Shown: one piece after another, positions 52,210 to 59,875 of the stretch
Numbering within the stretch: the first letter of the stretch is position 1
Layout: the number at the start of each line of letters is the position of its first letter
Assembly: GCF_030128825.1 (NCBI RefSeq)
Contig: NZ_CP119128.1
Span: 310,001 to 374,000 of the forward strand
Length of the DNA: 64,000 nt
DNA from: Sphingobium sp. WTD-1
GTDB lineage: Bacteria > Pseudomonadota > Alphaproteobacteria > Sphingomonadales > Sphingomonadaceae
Reading direction: 5' to 3'
Position numbers and translations under genes: made by a program
The notes under the pieces: generated by a model
What the model was told of the DNA's origin: nothing
Seen by the model: the letters and a program-made list of their open reading frames with translations, nothing else
Databases searched by the model: none

Positions 52210-53178
52210 TCAAAGCCAGTGGCTACGTTTGAACCGGATGTAGAGCCCAATGCAGACCGCAGCGATGACGCCGAGGATGACGAAATATCCCCATTGCGTC
52301 TTCAGTTCGGGCATATTCTCGAAATTCATGCCGTAGATTCCGGCAATCGCGGTAGGCACCGCGAGGATCGCTGCCCGGGCGGCAAGCTAACGGGTGATCG
52401 CACCTTGGCGCTGCTGTTCGAGCAGGTGACTCGCCTCGAACACCGAGATCAGGATGTCGCGGATGCCGGTGATGGCGCTCTCAACCCTGAGCATGTGATC
52501 GAGCAAATCACGGAAATAGGGTTTGGAGGCCTCATCAAGCCGCGGAAGCTGCAGGTTCACCAGCTTGCGACCGACCTCGAGCATGGGTCCGAGCACGCGT
52601 TGGAAGCGGACGAGCTCACGCCGCAGCGTGAAAATCCGGGTCACCTCCTCGCGGGTGAGAAAGGCTGCAAGCATGCGCTGCTCCATCTTGAGGACGTCCT
52701 CCTCGATCGCCTCGACGATCGGGAAATAGCCATCGACGATGAAGTCCAGAATGGCATGGAGCACATAGTCCGGGCCCTCGCGCAGCAGCTCGGGCGTGAT
52801 TTCGAGATGCGCGCGAAGCTCGCTGTGCGAACGTGCCGAACCCTGCCGAACGGTGATCAGGAAACTCTTGCCCAGGAAAATCGCGGTGGAGCCGTAGGCG
52901 ATATGATCGCCTTCAAGATGTGCCGTCCTGGCGACGATGAACAACTGGTCACCGTAGACGTCGAGCTTGGAAATCTGGTGGCCGTTGCCGGCATCTTCCA
53001 CGGCAAGCGGGTGAAGGCCGTAATTTCCGGCGATGTCGGCAAGTTCTGTCTCGGTGGGCTGGGAGAGGCCGATCCACACAAAGTCATCCTTGGCGATATG
53101 CTCGCACGCCGGATCGATCAGGGTCACCGGCCGTAGCCGTTTGCCCTCGTGATAAAGAAAGGCGGCGACGACGCTCAT
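52210..53178 (-). pseudogene. corA: CorA-family Mg2+/Co2+ transporter, interrupted by in-frame TAG
   Basis: From ATG at 53178 the frame reads a CorA protein to residue 263 (EQQRQGAITR), meets TAG at 52387-52389 and continues in the same frame with both C-terminal membrane helices: AAILAVPTAIAGIYGMNFEN, which contains the signature GMN, then GYFVILGVIAAVCIGLYI. The change fits one C-to-T mutation in a CAG codon. Without the last 59 residues the product lacks its pore and cannot work as a channel. Full length would be about 322 residues. Confidence 0.9.
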
Positions 53179-53626
53179 GGCACTTTCCGGTGCCGCCACT
53201 GCGGCGGCGACCGGAAGCCGTGTGCCTGGCCCATTGAGACGCGCGCACGAGCAGACGCGCCTCATTCTTCAAGCCCAGTCGCAGGAAGAAGAAAGCGGCG
53301 CGCAGCAATTCGAGCGAGAGCTTGTAGAAAAAGCGGCGGAGCGTTGGGTTTCGCAGAAGGCCGCTCCCGTTCATGACGCGCGTGGCTGGGCGGCGCGCTG
53401 CCACATCAAGGGCACGCAGACTGCGAAGGTCCGCGCACCCTTGATTGGCGACCGCGAAGGTTTTCCTCTCTTGCGATGGTACCAAGCGATTGCCCGTTTG
53501 GCGCTTCGGCAATCGTGTCGGATGGCTATACCTAAGTATCGGATAGCGGCGCTGACGACAGGGGTTGCCGGGCCCCGGTGAGGCGCATCGCACCGCGCGG
53601 AGACGAAAGCTGGAAGACGGGAAAGC
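53179..53626. other. region between corA and SDR gene, one weak small frame
   Basis: About 450 bp. A minus frame starting at ATG 53374 (SGLLRNPTLRRFFYKLSLEL, then a basic helical stretch) has good codon bias for about 60 codons but runs into corA out of frame, ending at 53084. It could be a small coupled gene. The rest shows nothing recognisable. Confidence 0.35.
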
Positions 53627-54457
53627 TCAACTGTCGAAAGCGACCGAGCGCGCGAGCGCTTCCTGGGACTGCAGAAAGGCGAGCCGCGATTGCAGCGCCG
53701 CCTGGACAACGCCGAAAGCGTCACCCCCCAGAGTCACGCGCAGCGGCGGATGGTCGCTGGTTGCGACATCGACGATCGCTTGCGCGATCTTTTGCGGGTC
53801 GAGCGTGTAGAGCTCGTTTCCGGCGGTCTCGAACATCTTGCGGATATCGCCGGCGGGCGTATCGCGATAGGCGGCGATCTCGCTGGCGAATTGCAGGTTG
53901 TGGCTGAAGCTGGTGCGCGCGCCACCCGGCTCGATCAGCGTCACGAACAGGTTGAAGGGTTCAAGCTCCTGGCGGAGGCATTCGCTGAAGCCCTCCAGGC
54001 CCCATTTGGCCGCATGATAGAGACTGCTCGTCGGAAGCGAGCCCTGACCGCTGGCGCTGGAGATCTGGATGATCCGGCCGCTCCCGCGCAGGCGCATCGC
54101 GGGGACAAAGGCGCGGGTGATGTGGATGGGCGCCATGAGATTGAGCGCGATCTGGCCTTCGACCTCGGCGTCCGACATCTCTTCGGTGGCGCCGATCACG
54201 CCGCCGCCGGCGTTGTTGACCAGAATATCGACGGGTCGACGCGCCTGCGCCCGGGCCACGACCGCAGCAATATCGTCCTTGACCGTGACGTCGAGCGCTT
54301 CGACGCGCAGCTGGCTCGGATATTTCGCCGCAAGGTCGTCGAGGCTTTCGGGCCTGCGAGCCGTCGCGGTAAGGTCGTCGCCCGCGGCCAGGATCAGTTC
54401 GGCCAGATGGCGGCCAATGCCGCTGGACGCGCCCGTGAGAAACCAGTGATTGGACAT
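53627..54457 (-). CDS. short-chain dehydrogenase/reductase (SDR)
   Basis: 276 residues from ATG at 54457 (GGAG upstream). Rossmann TGASSGIGRHLAE, NNAGGGV, catalytic Ser in QISSASGQGS and YHAAKWG (YxxxK). Classical SDR oxidoreductase using NAD(P)H; substrate unknown. Divergent from a TetR gene with a shared palindromic operator, so probably induced by a small molecule. Confidence 0.92.
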   Translation of the reverse strand: MSNHWFLTGASSGIGRHLAELILAAGDDLTATARRPESLDDLAAKYPSQLRVEALDVTVKDDIAAVVARAQARRPVDILVNNAGGGVIGATEEMSDAEVEGQIALNLMAPIHITRAFVPAMRLRGSGRIIQISSASGQGSLPTSSLYHAAKWGLEGFSECLRQELEPFNLFVTLIEPGGARTSFSHNLQFASEIAAYRDTPAGDIRKMFETAGNELYTLDPQKIAQAIVDVATSDHPPLRVTLGGDAFGVVQAALQSRLAFLQSQEALARSVAFDS

Positions 54458-54472
54458 ATGCTGCTCCATATA

Positions 54473-54490
54473 TTACCAACTGGTAGGTAA
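54473..54490. promoter_or_regulatory. TetR operator candidate between SDR and tetR
   Basis: TTACC-AACTGGTA-GGTAA, an 18-bp imperfect palindrome 16 bp from the SDR start and 36 bp from the tetR start. It is placed to control both divergent promoters. Confidence 0.65.
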
Positions 54491-54526
54491 CTTCATGTGT
54501 GGAATGCGTCAATGCCGGGAGGTGTG

Positions 54527-55093
54527 ATGAAGGAACGAACCAGGCGGAATGCCGCACAGAGCCGCGAGAGGCTCCTGGCTGCAGCGACCGAGGAGTTCGC
54601 GTCCCATGGGCTGGCGGGCGCGCGGATCGATCGCATTGCGCAGGCGGCGGGTATCAGCAAGCCGATGCTCTACACCTATTTCGGGGACAAGGAGGCGCTC
54701 TTCGATGCCGCGCTGACGCAGGAAGTGATGGACGCGGCGCAGGCCGATCGCTTCGATCCCGATGATCTTGAGGGTTATGCGGGGCGCACCTATGACTTGC
54801 TGGTCGAGCGCCCGCGCTTGTGGAGGCTGCTGACCTGGCATCATTTGGAGCGTGGCCAGGATGTTCTGATGCTCCCGGCCGGCGAGGTCCTTCTCGGGGA
54901 GAAGCTGGACGGGATCGCAGCGGCGCAGGCCGAGGGGCGGATCGTCGCCGACTTCACGCCCATGGACGTCGTCCGGCTTGTCGCCGCCCTCACCCAGCTC
55001 TGGTGCATGACCGGAGCCGCACGCGACGCTACCGAGCATGCGGCGCGCAGGGCGACGATCATGCGGGCGGTGGGGCGACTGCTGCGCGTGTGA
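54527..55093 (+). CDS. TetR-family transcriptional regulator
   Basis: 188 residues from ATG at 54527 (GGGAGG upstream). N-terminal HTH RERLLAAATEEFASHGLAGARIDRIAQAAGISKPMLYTYFGDKEALFDAAL, followed by a ligand-binding domain (TWHHLERGQ, DVVRLVAALTQLWCM). Likely repressor of the divergent SDR gene. Confidence 0.92.
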   Translation: MKERTRRNAAQSRERLLAAATEEFASHGLAGARIDRIAQAAGISKPMLYTYFGDKEALFDAALTQEVMDAAQADRFDPDDLEGYAGRTYDLLVERPRLWRLLTWHHLERGQDVLMLPAGEVLLGEKLDGIAAAQAEGRIVADFTPMDVVRLVAALTQLWCMTGAARDATEHAARRATIMRAVGRLLRV

Positions 55094-55300
55094 TCGTGCG
55101 AGGCGCGCGTTGCCCGCCCGCGCGCCGATCAGGACACAGCAAGCTCCATCGCACCCCGCGACATTACCCGACCGCGAAGATACGGCGGCTCATCTGCTCG
55201 CGCTGCCCGTGGGCACGGCGGGCCGAGCGACGATCAGAATTGCGCGGCCACAGCCGAACCGGAGTGGATCGGCAAGTGAGCCCGTCGCAGCGCGATGACC

Positions 55301-55900
55301 TCAGGTCGCAGGCCTTGATGCGCGACGTTTCGTCAGCAGTCGTTTGAGATCCTTCGCAAGGCGATAAAACAGAATGACGATCCCGGTGACCACGATGAGC
55401 AACGTCGCCGATGCAGCGACAACGATCAGTGGATGGTTGTAACTGCGCGAGGCGCCAAGGTTCATGATATGGATTTTGTAAAAGAAATCATAGAAGTCCC
55501 ACAGGTCCGAACGGCGACTGAGCACCTCTCCGGTGAACGGATCCAGATAGAGGCGACTATGCTCCTTGTCGGCGAAGCTGGCGCGCCACAGCGGCCCGCC
55601 GACCTGCGCTTCCTCGGGCGCCGTTTCCTGATAGTCGACCGCCTGCAGCCCGCCGGATCCTTTGTAGGACATCAGAGCATAGCGCCGAGCGTCTGCCAGA
55701 CTGATCTCATCGACATTTTCGCCAGTGTAGGCGTTCCACCAGCTTTCGCTTCCGCCCCGCGCCTTGAGGACCCATATCGGACCGCGCGGCGTATTTTTGA
55801 GCGTGGCCTCGTTGAGGTTCCTTCTCACGATCTGGCTTTTGAGCCATGCGAGCATGGAATCTTTTGCCATCATGGGCGTCGTCGTCGCTCTCGGCAGCAT
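55301..55900 (-). CDS. PepSY-domain membrane protein, apparently lacking its N-terminal helix
   Basis: 199 residues. PepSY-like periplasmic region (WVLKARGGSESWWNAYTGE, GPLWRASFADKEHSRLYLDP, TGEVLSRRSDLWDFYDFFYKIHIMN) and one C-terminal helix (LIVVAASATLLIVVTGIVILF) with a basic tail. Relatives such as the remnant at 29042-29701 start with another membrane helix, absent here; upstream sequence in this frame is not coding. Either a shortened protein or a 5'-truncated gene. Confidence 0.65.
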   Translation of the reverse strand: MLPRATTTPMMAKDSMLAWLKSQIVRRNLNEATLKNTPRGPIWVLKARGGSESWWNAYTGENVDEISLADARRYALMSYKGSGGLQAVDYQETAPEEAQVGGPLWRASFADKEHSRLYLDPFTGEVLSRRSDLWDFYDFFYKIHIMNLGASRSYNHPLIVVAASATLLIVVTGIVILFYRLAKDLKRLLTKRRASRPAT

Positions 55901-56220
55901 CGTCTACCGGGCCAGCATCCGCCGGTCATCAACGTAGGGGTCACGACGGTGGAGCGAGCGGTCGGCTCTTCAAGCCCAACGCGATCGGCTCATTTCTCGC
56001 TCACCAGTCGTGAACTAACGGCAAATTTGTCAGAATTTGAGGGTGAAAGTGATTTATGGCCCTCATTTTTGTTTCAAGCAGCGCCTGCCGAATGCATCTC
56101 TGCGATTGATGTCTTCTGCAAAAGCTTGTTGGCATCGGATGCTCGCTGATCACACCTAACCCGTAATCGTGCCTCTGGCTGACATACCCGACAAACGTAT
56201 AAGCTCGCCATGCGCGCGCG
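55901..56220. other. intergenic, lower GC
   Basis: About 320 bp; the stretch 56010-56130 is noticeably richer in A/T than its surroundings and has no gene-like frame. It may mark an insertion boundary left of the toxin-antitoxin/integrase remnant segment. Confidence 0.4.
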
Positions 56221-56502
56221 TCACCAACCCAATTCCGCGTGCGATCCCAAGCGCACAAGCTGCAAGGTGTCGTCATCGGGCTTGCGGTAAATCAGCACGA
56301 GGTCGGGCTTTATGTGGCAATCGCGATGGTCGCGCCAGTCGCCGGTCAGCGCATGGTCGCGGTGGCGCGGTTCAAGCGGCTCGTCGGATGCCAGCGCCTC
56401 GATGATCGGGATCAGGTCAGCGTCCAGCGTCTTGGCGTGCTGCCCCTTCTTCTCCCGCTTGTAGTCGCGCTTGAACCGCCCGAAGCGTTCAATCGTCCGC
56501 AT
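56221..56502 (-). CDS. yafQ: YafQ-type mRNA interferase toxin
   Basis: 93 residues: FGRFKRDYKREKKGQH, EALASDEPLEPRHRDHALTG, WRDHRDCHIKPDLVLIYRK and the C-terminal LVRLGSHAELGW. The DCHIKPDLVLIY core and final SHxELF/W motif with catalytic His are the YafQ/RelE signature. A ribosome-dependent mRNA endonuclease. Its start lies inside the antitoxin gene end (14-bp overlap). Confidence 0.93.
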   Translation of the reverse strand: MRTIERFGRFKRDYKREKKGQHAKTLDADLIPIIEALASDEPLEPRHRDHALTGDWRDHRDCHIKPDLVLIYRKPDDDTLQLVRLGSHAELGW

Positions 56503-56752
56503 TGAGGTCGGCCATCAGGTCGACCACCGTGGCGAACCGCTTGCCCTTTCCCTCGCGCGCTTCCTTCATGGCCTCGATCGTCTCGGCATTGGGCACCAGC
56601 GGTTCAAACGGCAAGGCCTTGTCGCGGGCAACGCGGGTCAGCATCAGGCGCACGGCATCGGAGACGGTCAGCCCCATAGCAGCCAGCACGGTCGCGGCTT
56701 CCTCCTTCACCGCTCCGTCGATCCGGGTCTGCACAAGAGCGTTTGCGGCCAT
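56489..56752 (-). CDS. dinJ: DinJ/RelB-type antitoxin
   Basis: 87 residues from ATG at 56752. ALVQTRIDGAVKEEAATVLAAMGLTVSDAVRLMLTRVA is the RelB/DinJ ribbon-helix-helix DNA-binding region, followed by the toxin-binding part LPFEPLVPNAETIEAMKEA. It neutralises YafQ and autorepresses the operon. The longer frame to 56803 continues into the integrase remnant. Confidence 0.92.
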   Translation of the reverse strand: MAANALVQTRIDGAVKEEAATVLAAMGLTVSDAVRLMLTRVARDKALPFEPLVPNAETIEAMKEAREGKGKRFATVVDLMADLNADD

Positions 56753-56803
56753 GTCGATTTCCTTTCTGCATGACGATGTAATGCAAGCGAACGCAAAGTG
56801 CAA

Positions 56804-56875
56804 TCAGGCAAAGCCCCGGCTATCGACATGGCGACCGGGCTTCGCGTTTTTCACCTTCAATGCTGTGAGTGCCAT
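56804..56875 (-). pseudogene. N-terminal stub of a tyrosine integrase (DUF4102 arm-binding domain)
   Basis: ATG at 56875 begins ALTALKVKNAKPGRHVDSRG, the typical start of phage/island P4-type integrases that insert at tRNA genes; it stops after 23 residues, just before the toxin-antitoxin pair. The catalytic domain is absent in the window. It indicates a past island integration and deletion. Confidence 0.7.
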
Positions 56876-57136
56876 CGGTTCGGGGCCCTGATCGGGAATG
56901 TTGGGGCCGTTCTCACACTTTCGGTGGGCAAACGGTCCCACAATCGTTCCCACATTTTGGGGCAAATTCAGGCAAATCAGGGAGACGACCGCGAACAACT
57001 TACAAGACAAATCGTTGCTTTTTCAGTGTAGGTAGGGGTAGGGACGCCATCAGCTCGCTTGACACAAGGTTCTACACTCGACAGCGGGGTCCTCTACCAC
57101 CGGGCAATTCTGCAGGATGCTGCAAACCGCGCGATA

Positions 57137-57574
57137 TCAATGGCGGGCGAAAATTCGCTGACCGGCGCTGCCGAAGGCCACCACCGTATAGGGTTGGCGG
57201 GCAGCGCCTGCCACTTCCATGCCCTCCGAACCGATCGGCATCCCCGCAACCGCAATGCCTTTGACGCCCGCAGGACGGGTCGCCAGCAAGCGCTTGACGT
57301 CGGATATCGGGACATGGCCCTCGATCATATAGCCATCGACGATCGCGCTGTGGCAAGATGCCAGCGTCCGGGGCATGCCGGCCTTGCGCTGAAGCTCGCT
57401 GCGCGACGCATCGTCACGCATGACGACCTTGCGTCCCAGCTTCGCGCGCACGGCCTGCGCCCACTTCTCGCAACATCCACATCCCGGATCCCGGTGGACG
57501 ACGATATCACTGGCCGCAAGCGCTACGCCGGGCATGGCGAGGAACAGCAAGGCGACGAATAGGCGGGTCTTCAT
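57137..57574 (-). CDS. DUF411 periplasmic metal-binding protein
   Basis: 145 residues from ATG at 57574. Signal peptide FVALLFLAMPGVALAASD; mature part has the DUF411 motif HRDPGCGCCEKWAQAV, ASCHSAIVDGYMIEGHVP and GIAVAGMPIGSEGME. Cysteine and methionine ligands suggest Cu(I) binding or chaperoning. It is transcribed from its own ECF-type promoter inside the 3' end of the upstream MFS gene. Confidence 0.9.
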   Translation of the reverse strand: MKTRLFVALLFLAMPGVALAASDIVVHRDPGCGCCEKWAQAVRAKLGRKVVMRDDASRSELQRKAGMPRTLASCHSAIVDGYMIEGHVPISDVKRLLATRPAGVKGIAVAGMPIGSEGMEVAGAARQPYTVVAFGSAGQRIFARH

Positions 57575-57625
57575 GAAATGACTCCCGGAAGAACGATAAG
57601 CATGGGGCAGAGGCCCCTTCTTTTC

Positions 57626-57652
57626 TATACGCATCAATGCGCCCCTCCCCTC
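57626..57652 (-). promoter_or_regulatory. ECF-sigma promoter of the DUF411 gene
   Basis: Minus strand: GAGGGG (57652-57647), then ATGCGTATA starting 18 nt downstream (57634-57626). It matches the -35 and the TGCGTAT core of the three sites around the CnrYXH-like operon, 13 kb away, at identical spacing, 50 nt before the gene. Confidence 0.65.
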
Positions 57653-57653
57653 A

Positions 57654-58895
57654 TCACGCAGATGATTTTACGATGGCGGGCGGCCTCCAGGCTAGCGGCA
57701 GGGACACAAGCAGCGCTAGCGATAGACCACCAATCCCCCACAGAACGAGCGGCTGCGCCCCGGGAGCGACGATGGCTATCGCCAGCGGCGCGAGCGCCTG
57801 CCCGATGCTGGCGGCGGAATGCTGGAAACCGAGCTTCACGCCTGAAGGGGCCCCGCCGCCGCTGATCCAGAAGCTGGTGACCAATCGAAGGGTTGCCGAG
57901 CTCCAGCCGGCAGCAACGATGATCCCACTGAGCTCGGCCATACTCGCGGCGACAGGAAACATGAAAAGTGCCACAGCCAGCAGGCCCAGCGTCAATCCGG
58001 CAAGCCGCCTCGGCACAGTGACCAGCCAATCCAGCTTTGCATGGAAGATCTGTGCCGCCAGCATGCCCAATCCGCAGAGACTGAGCATCCAGGCGATCTC
58101 TTCGCGGCTCAGCGAAATGGCGCTCCGCGTCACCAGGAGATTGACATGCATCGCCGCCAGTCCGCCGCCCGCGACGATCGTGATAAAAAGCAGGATCAAC
58201 GTCGCGCCGAGCGTAGGCGCGGGCAGGTCTCCGCCATCGATGCAAGGTGCACACCAGCGCGGCAGACGCACGGCGCAAAGCGCCGCCCCGACGGCACCGA
58301 TGCCGAGAGCGAGGATCATGAGGGGAGCGCGGGGCAGGATCGCGGCCGAGACCTCCGCCACCAGCGGACCGGCGAGATCGCCCAGAAACACGAAGGCGGT
58401 CAGCCAGGTGAAGCGGCGCGCCTGGTCCGCGCGCCCGCTTGCGGCAAAGCTCGCGCAGAGCAAGCCCAACGGTATGATGGCGGCCGACGCCATCCCCGCC
58501 ACCAGACGCAATGCATAAAGCTCAGGCAACCCGACGAGGCCGATCGGCGCGGTCACCAGCGCGAGGATGACCAGCGCTGCGCGCAACATCGCCCGATAGT
58601 CGACCCGGTCCGCGATCCAGCCCCAGAGCGGCGCCGCCAGCAAGGCTGCCAGGGGATGGACCGCGGTCAGGCTCGCGACGTGAAAATCATGAGCGCTTGA
58701 CGATAGCGCGCCACGAGCCGGGTCGACCAGTGCCGGAAGGAAGGCGAGAATGGCCGTCTGTCCCGCCGACGCCGCAGCCGCCGCGAGCAACAAGACGAAA
58801 AAGGAGGCCGGCCAGCGACCGTTGGCTTGCGATCCAGCCTTGTCACGCGGCGCGTTCGCGGTCGATCCCTCGAGTGGCCATCCGCGGATCACCAC
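57654..58895 (-). CDS. major facilitator superfamily transporter
   Basis: 413 residues, about 12 helices. MFS loop motif WGWIADRVDYRAML between helices 2 and 3. The GTG start at 58895 overlaps the copB stop (TGGTGGTGA), so it is coupled to the copper genes; a later start is possible since the first 28 residues are polar. Substrate unknown; efflux of a copper complex or siderophore-like compound would fit the context. Confidence 0.85.
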   Translation of the reverse strand: MVIRGWPLEGSTANAPRDKAGSQANGRWPASFFVLLLAAAAASAGQTAILAFLPALVDPARGALSSSAHDFHVASLTAVHPLAALLAAPLWGWIADRVDYRAMLRAALVILALVTAPIGLVGLPELYALRLVAGMASAAIIPLGLLCASFAASGRADQARRFTWLTAFVFLGDLAGPLVAEVSAAILPRAPLMILALGIGAVGAALCAVRLPRWCAPCIDGGDLPAPTLGATLILLFITIVAGGGLAAMHVNLLVTRSAISLSREEIAWMLSLCGLGMLAAQIFHAKLDWLVTVPRRLAGLTLGLLAVALFMFPVAASMAELSGIIVAAGWSSATLRLVTSFWISGGGAPSGVKLGFQHSAASIGQALAPLAIAIVAPGAQPLVLWGIGGLSLALLVSLPLAWRPPAIVKSSA

Positions 58896-59875
58896 CAGGC
58901 GCGCAAGCCGATCACCAGCCTGTGTTCGGAAGGCCCTTCCCTGCGCAGGCGACGGAAATCGGCCGTGCCGTCAAATGCGCGCTCCCAGACGAAGCCGATA
59001 TAGGGCGCGAACTTGCGCGACACCTCGTAGCGCAACCGTCCGCTCAGCTCGACATTGCTGAAGCCGCTGCCGAGCTGCCGATCGCTCGACCGCTTCGAAT
59101 AGATATTGGTTTCCACCTGCGGCGTAAGGATCAACCGATTGGTGAACAGGACCTCATAGGAGGCCTTGGCGCGCGCCGCGAGACGCCCATCGGTTCCTAC
59201 ATAGCCGGTGAGCTGGACGTCGAACCAATAGGGCGCCAGTCCCTCGACGCCGGCGGCGAGCCAGGTGGTCGCACCCTTGCCGAGATCCTGCCTGACCCCG
59301 AGCAGCGTGCCCCAGAACGGGTTCTTGCTGTGCCACCACAGCGCCTCGACGCTGCTCTCCGGATCGAGACGTTGGTCGCGGGAGTTCTTGAGGCCCTGGC
59401 TGCGCAGCCAGAGCTTGTCATTGTCCTGACCCTTGGTGACGAGCACGGTCCAACCCACGCCCTGACCCTCGTTGCCGCTGGCGAATTCGAGCTCATCGAC
59501 AAGTATCTTGGGGATCGAGAGCTTGTCGGCCATCTCATAGCCCGGCAGCGTCGAGTTGCGATAGCCGTCGGCATAATCGTCCGAGTTGCGCGCGTCCGGC
59601 GGGGCCTTGCCACCCTGCATCGAGCCCATGTCCATCGTGGCGCCGTTACCGGACGCCTTCGTGTCGGTCATATCCATGCCCGGCATGTCCATGCCCGCAT
59701 GGTCCTGAGAGCCTTGCGCGGAAGGGGTGTGCTGAGCGGGAGTGGCCGTTTGGGCAGGGGTGGCGGCGGGCGACGGGGGCGAGGCCTCCTGCGCGAGGGC
59801 GGGAGCCGTGATCGCCGGCGCCAGGAAGAGGGCAGCGCCAAGAGCGATGCCGCGCGAGGGGAAAATCCGGATCAT
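58889..59875 (-). CDS. copB: outer-membrane copper resistance protein CopB (second copy)
   Basis: 328 residues from ATG at 59875, overlapping the copA stop by 4 bp. Signal peptide ALGAALFLAPAITAPALA; short Met-rich stretch (HAGMDMPGMDMTD); barrel domain with LRSQGLKNSRDQ, FWGTLLGVRQDLGKG, LRYEVSRKFAPYIGFVWE and terminal aromatic residues (LRAWW). Shorter Met/His region than the copy at 47700-48887. Confidence 0.94.
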   Translation of the reverse strand: MIRIFPSRGIALGAALFLAPAITAPALAQEASPPSPAATPAQTATPAQHTPSAQGSQDHAGMDMPGMDMTDTKASGNGATMDMGSMQGGKAPPDARNSDDYADGYRNSTLPGYEMADKLSIPKILVDELEFASGNEGQGVGWTVLVTKGQDNDKLWLRSQGLKNSRDQRLDPESSVEALWWHSKNPFWGTLLGVRQDLGKGATTWLAAGVEGLAPYWFDVQLTGYVGTDGRLAARAKASYEVLFTNRLILTPQVETNIYSKRSSDRQLGSGFSNVELSGRLRYEVSRKFAPYIGFVWERAFDGTADFRRLRREGPSEHRLVIGLRAWW

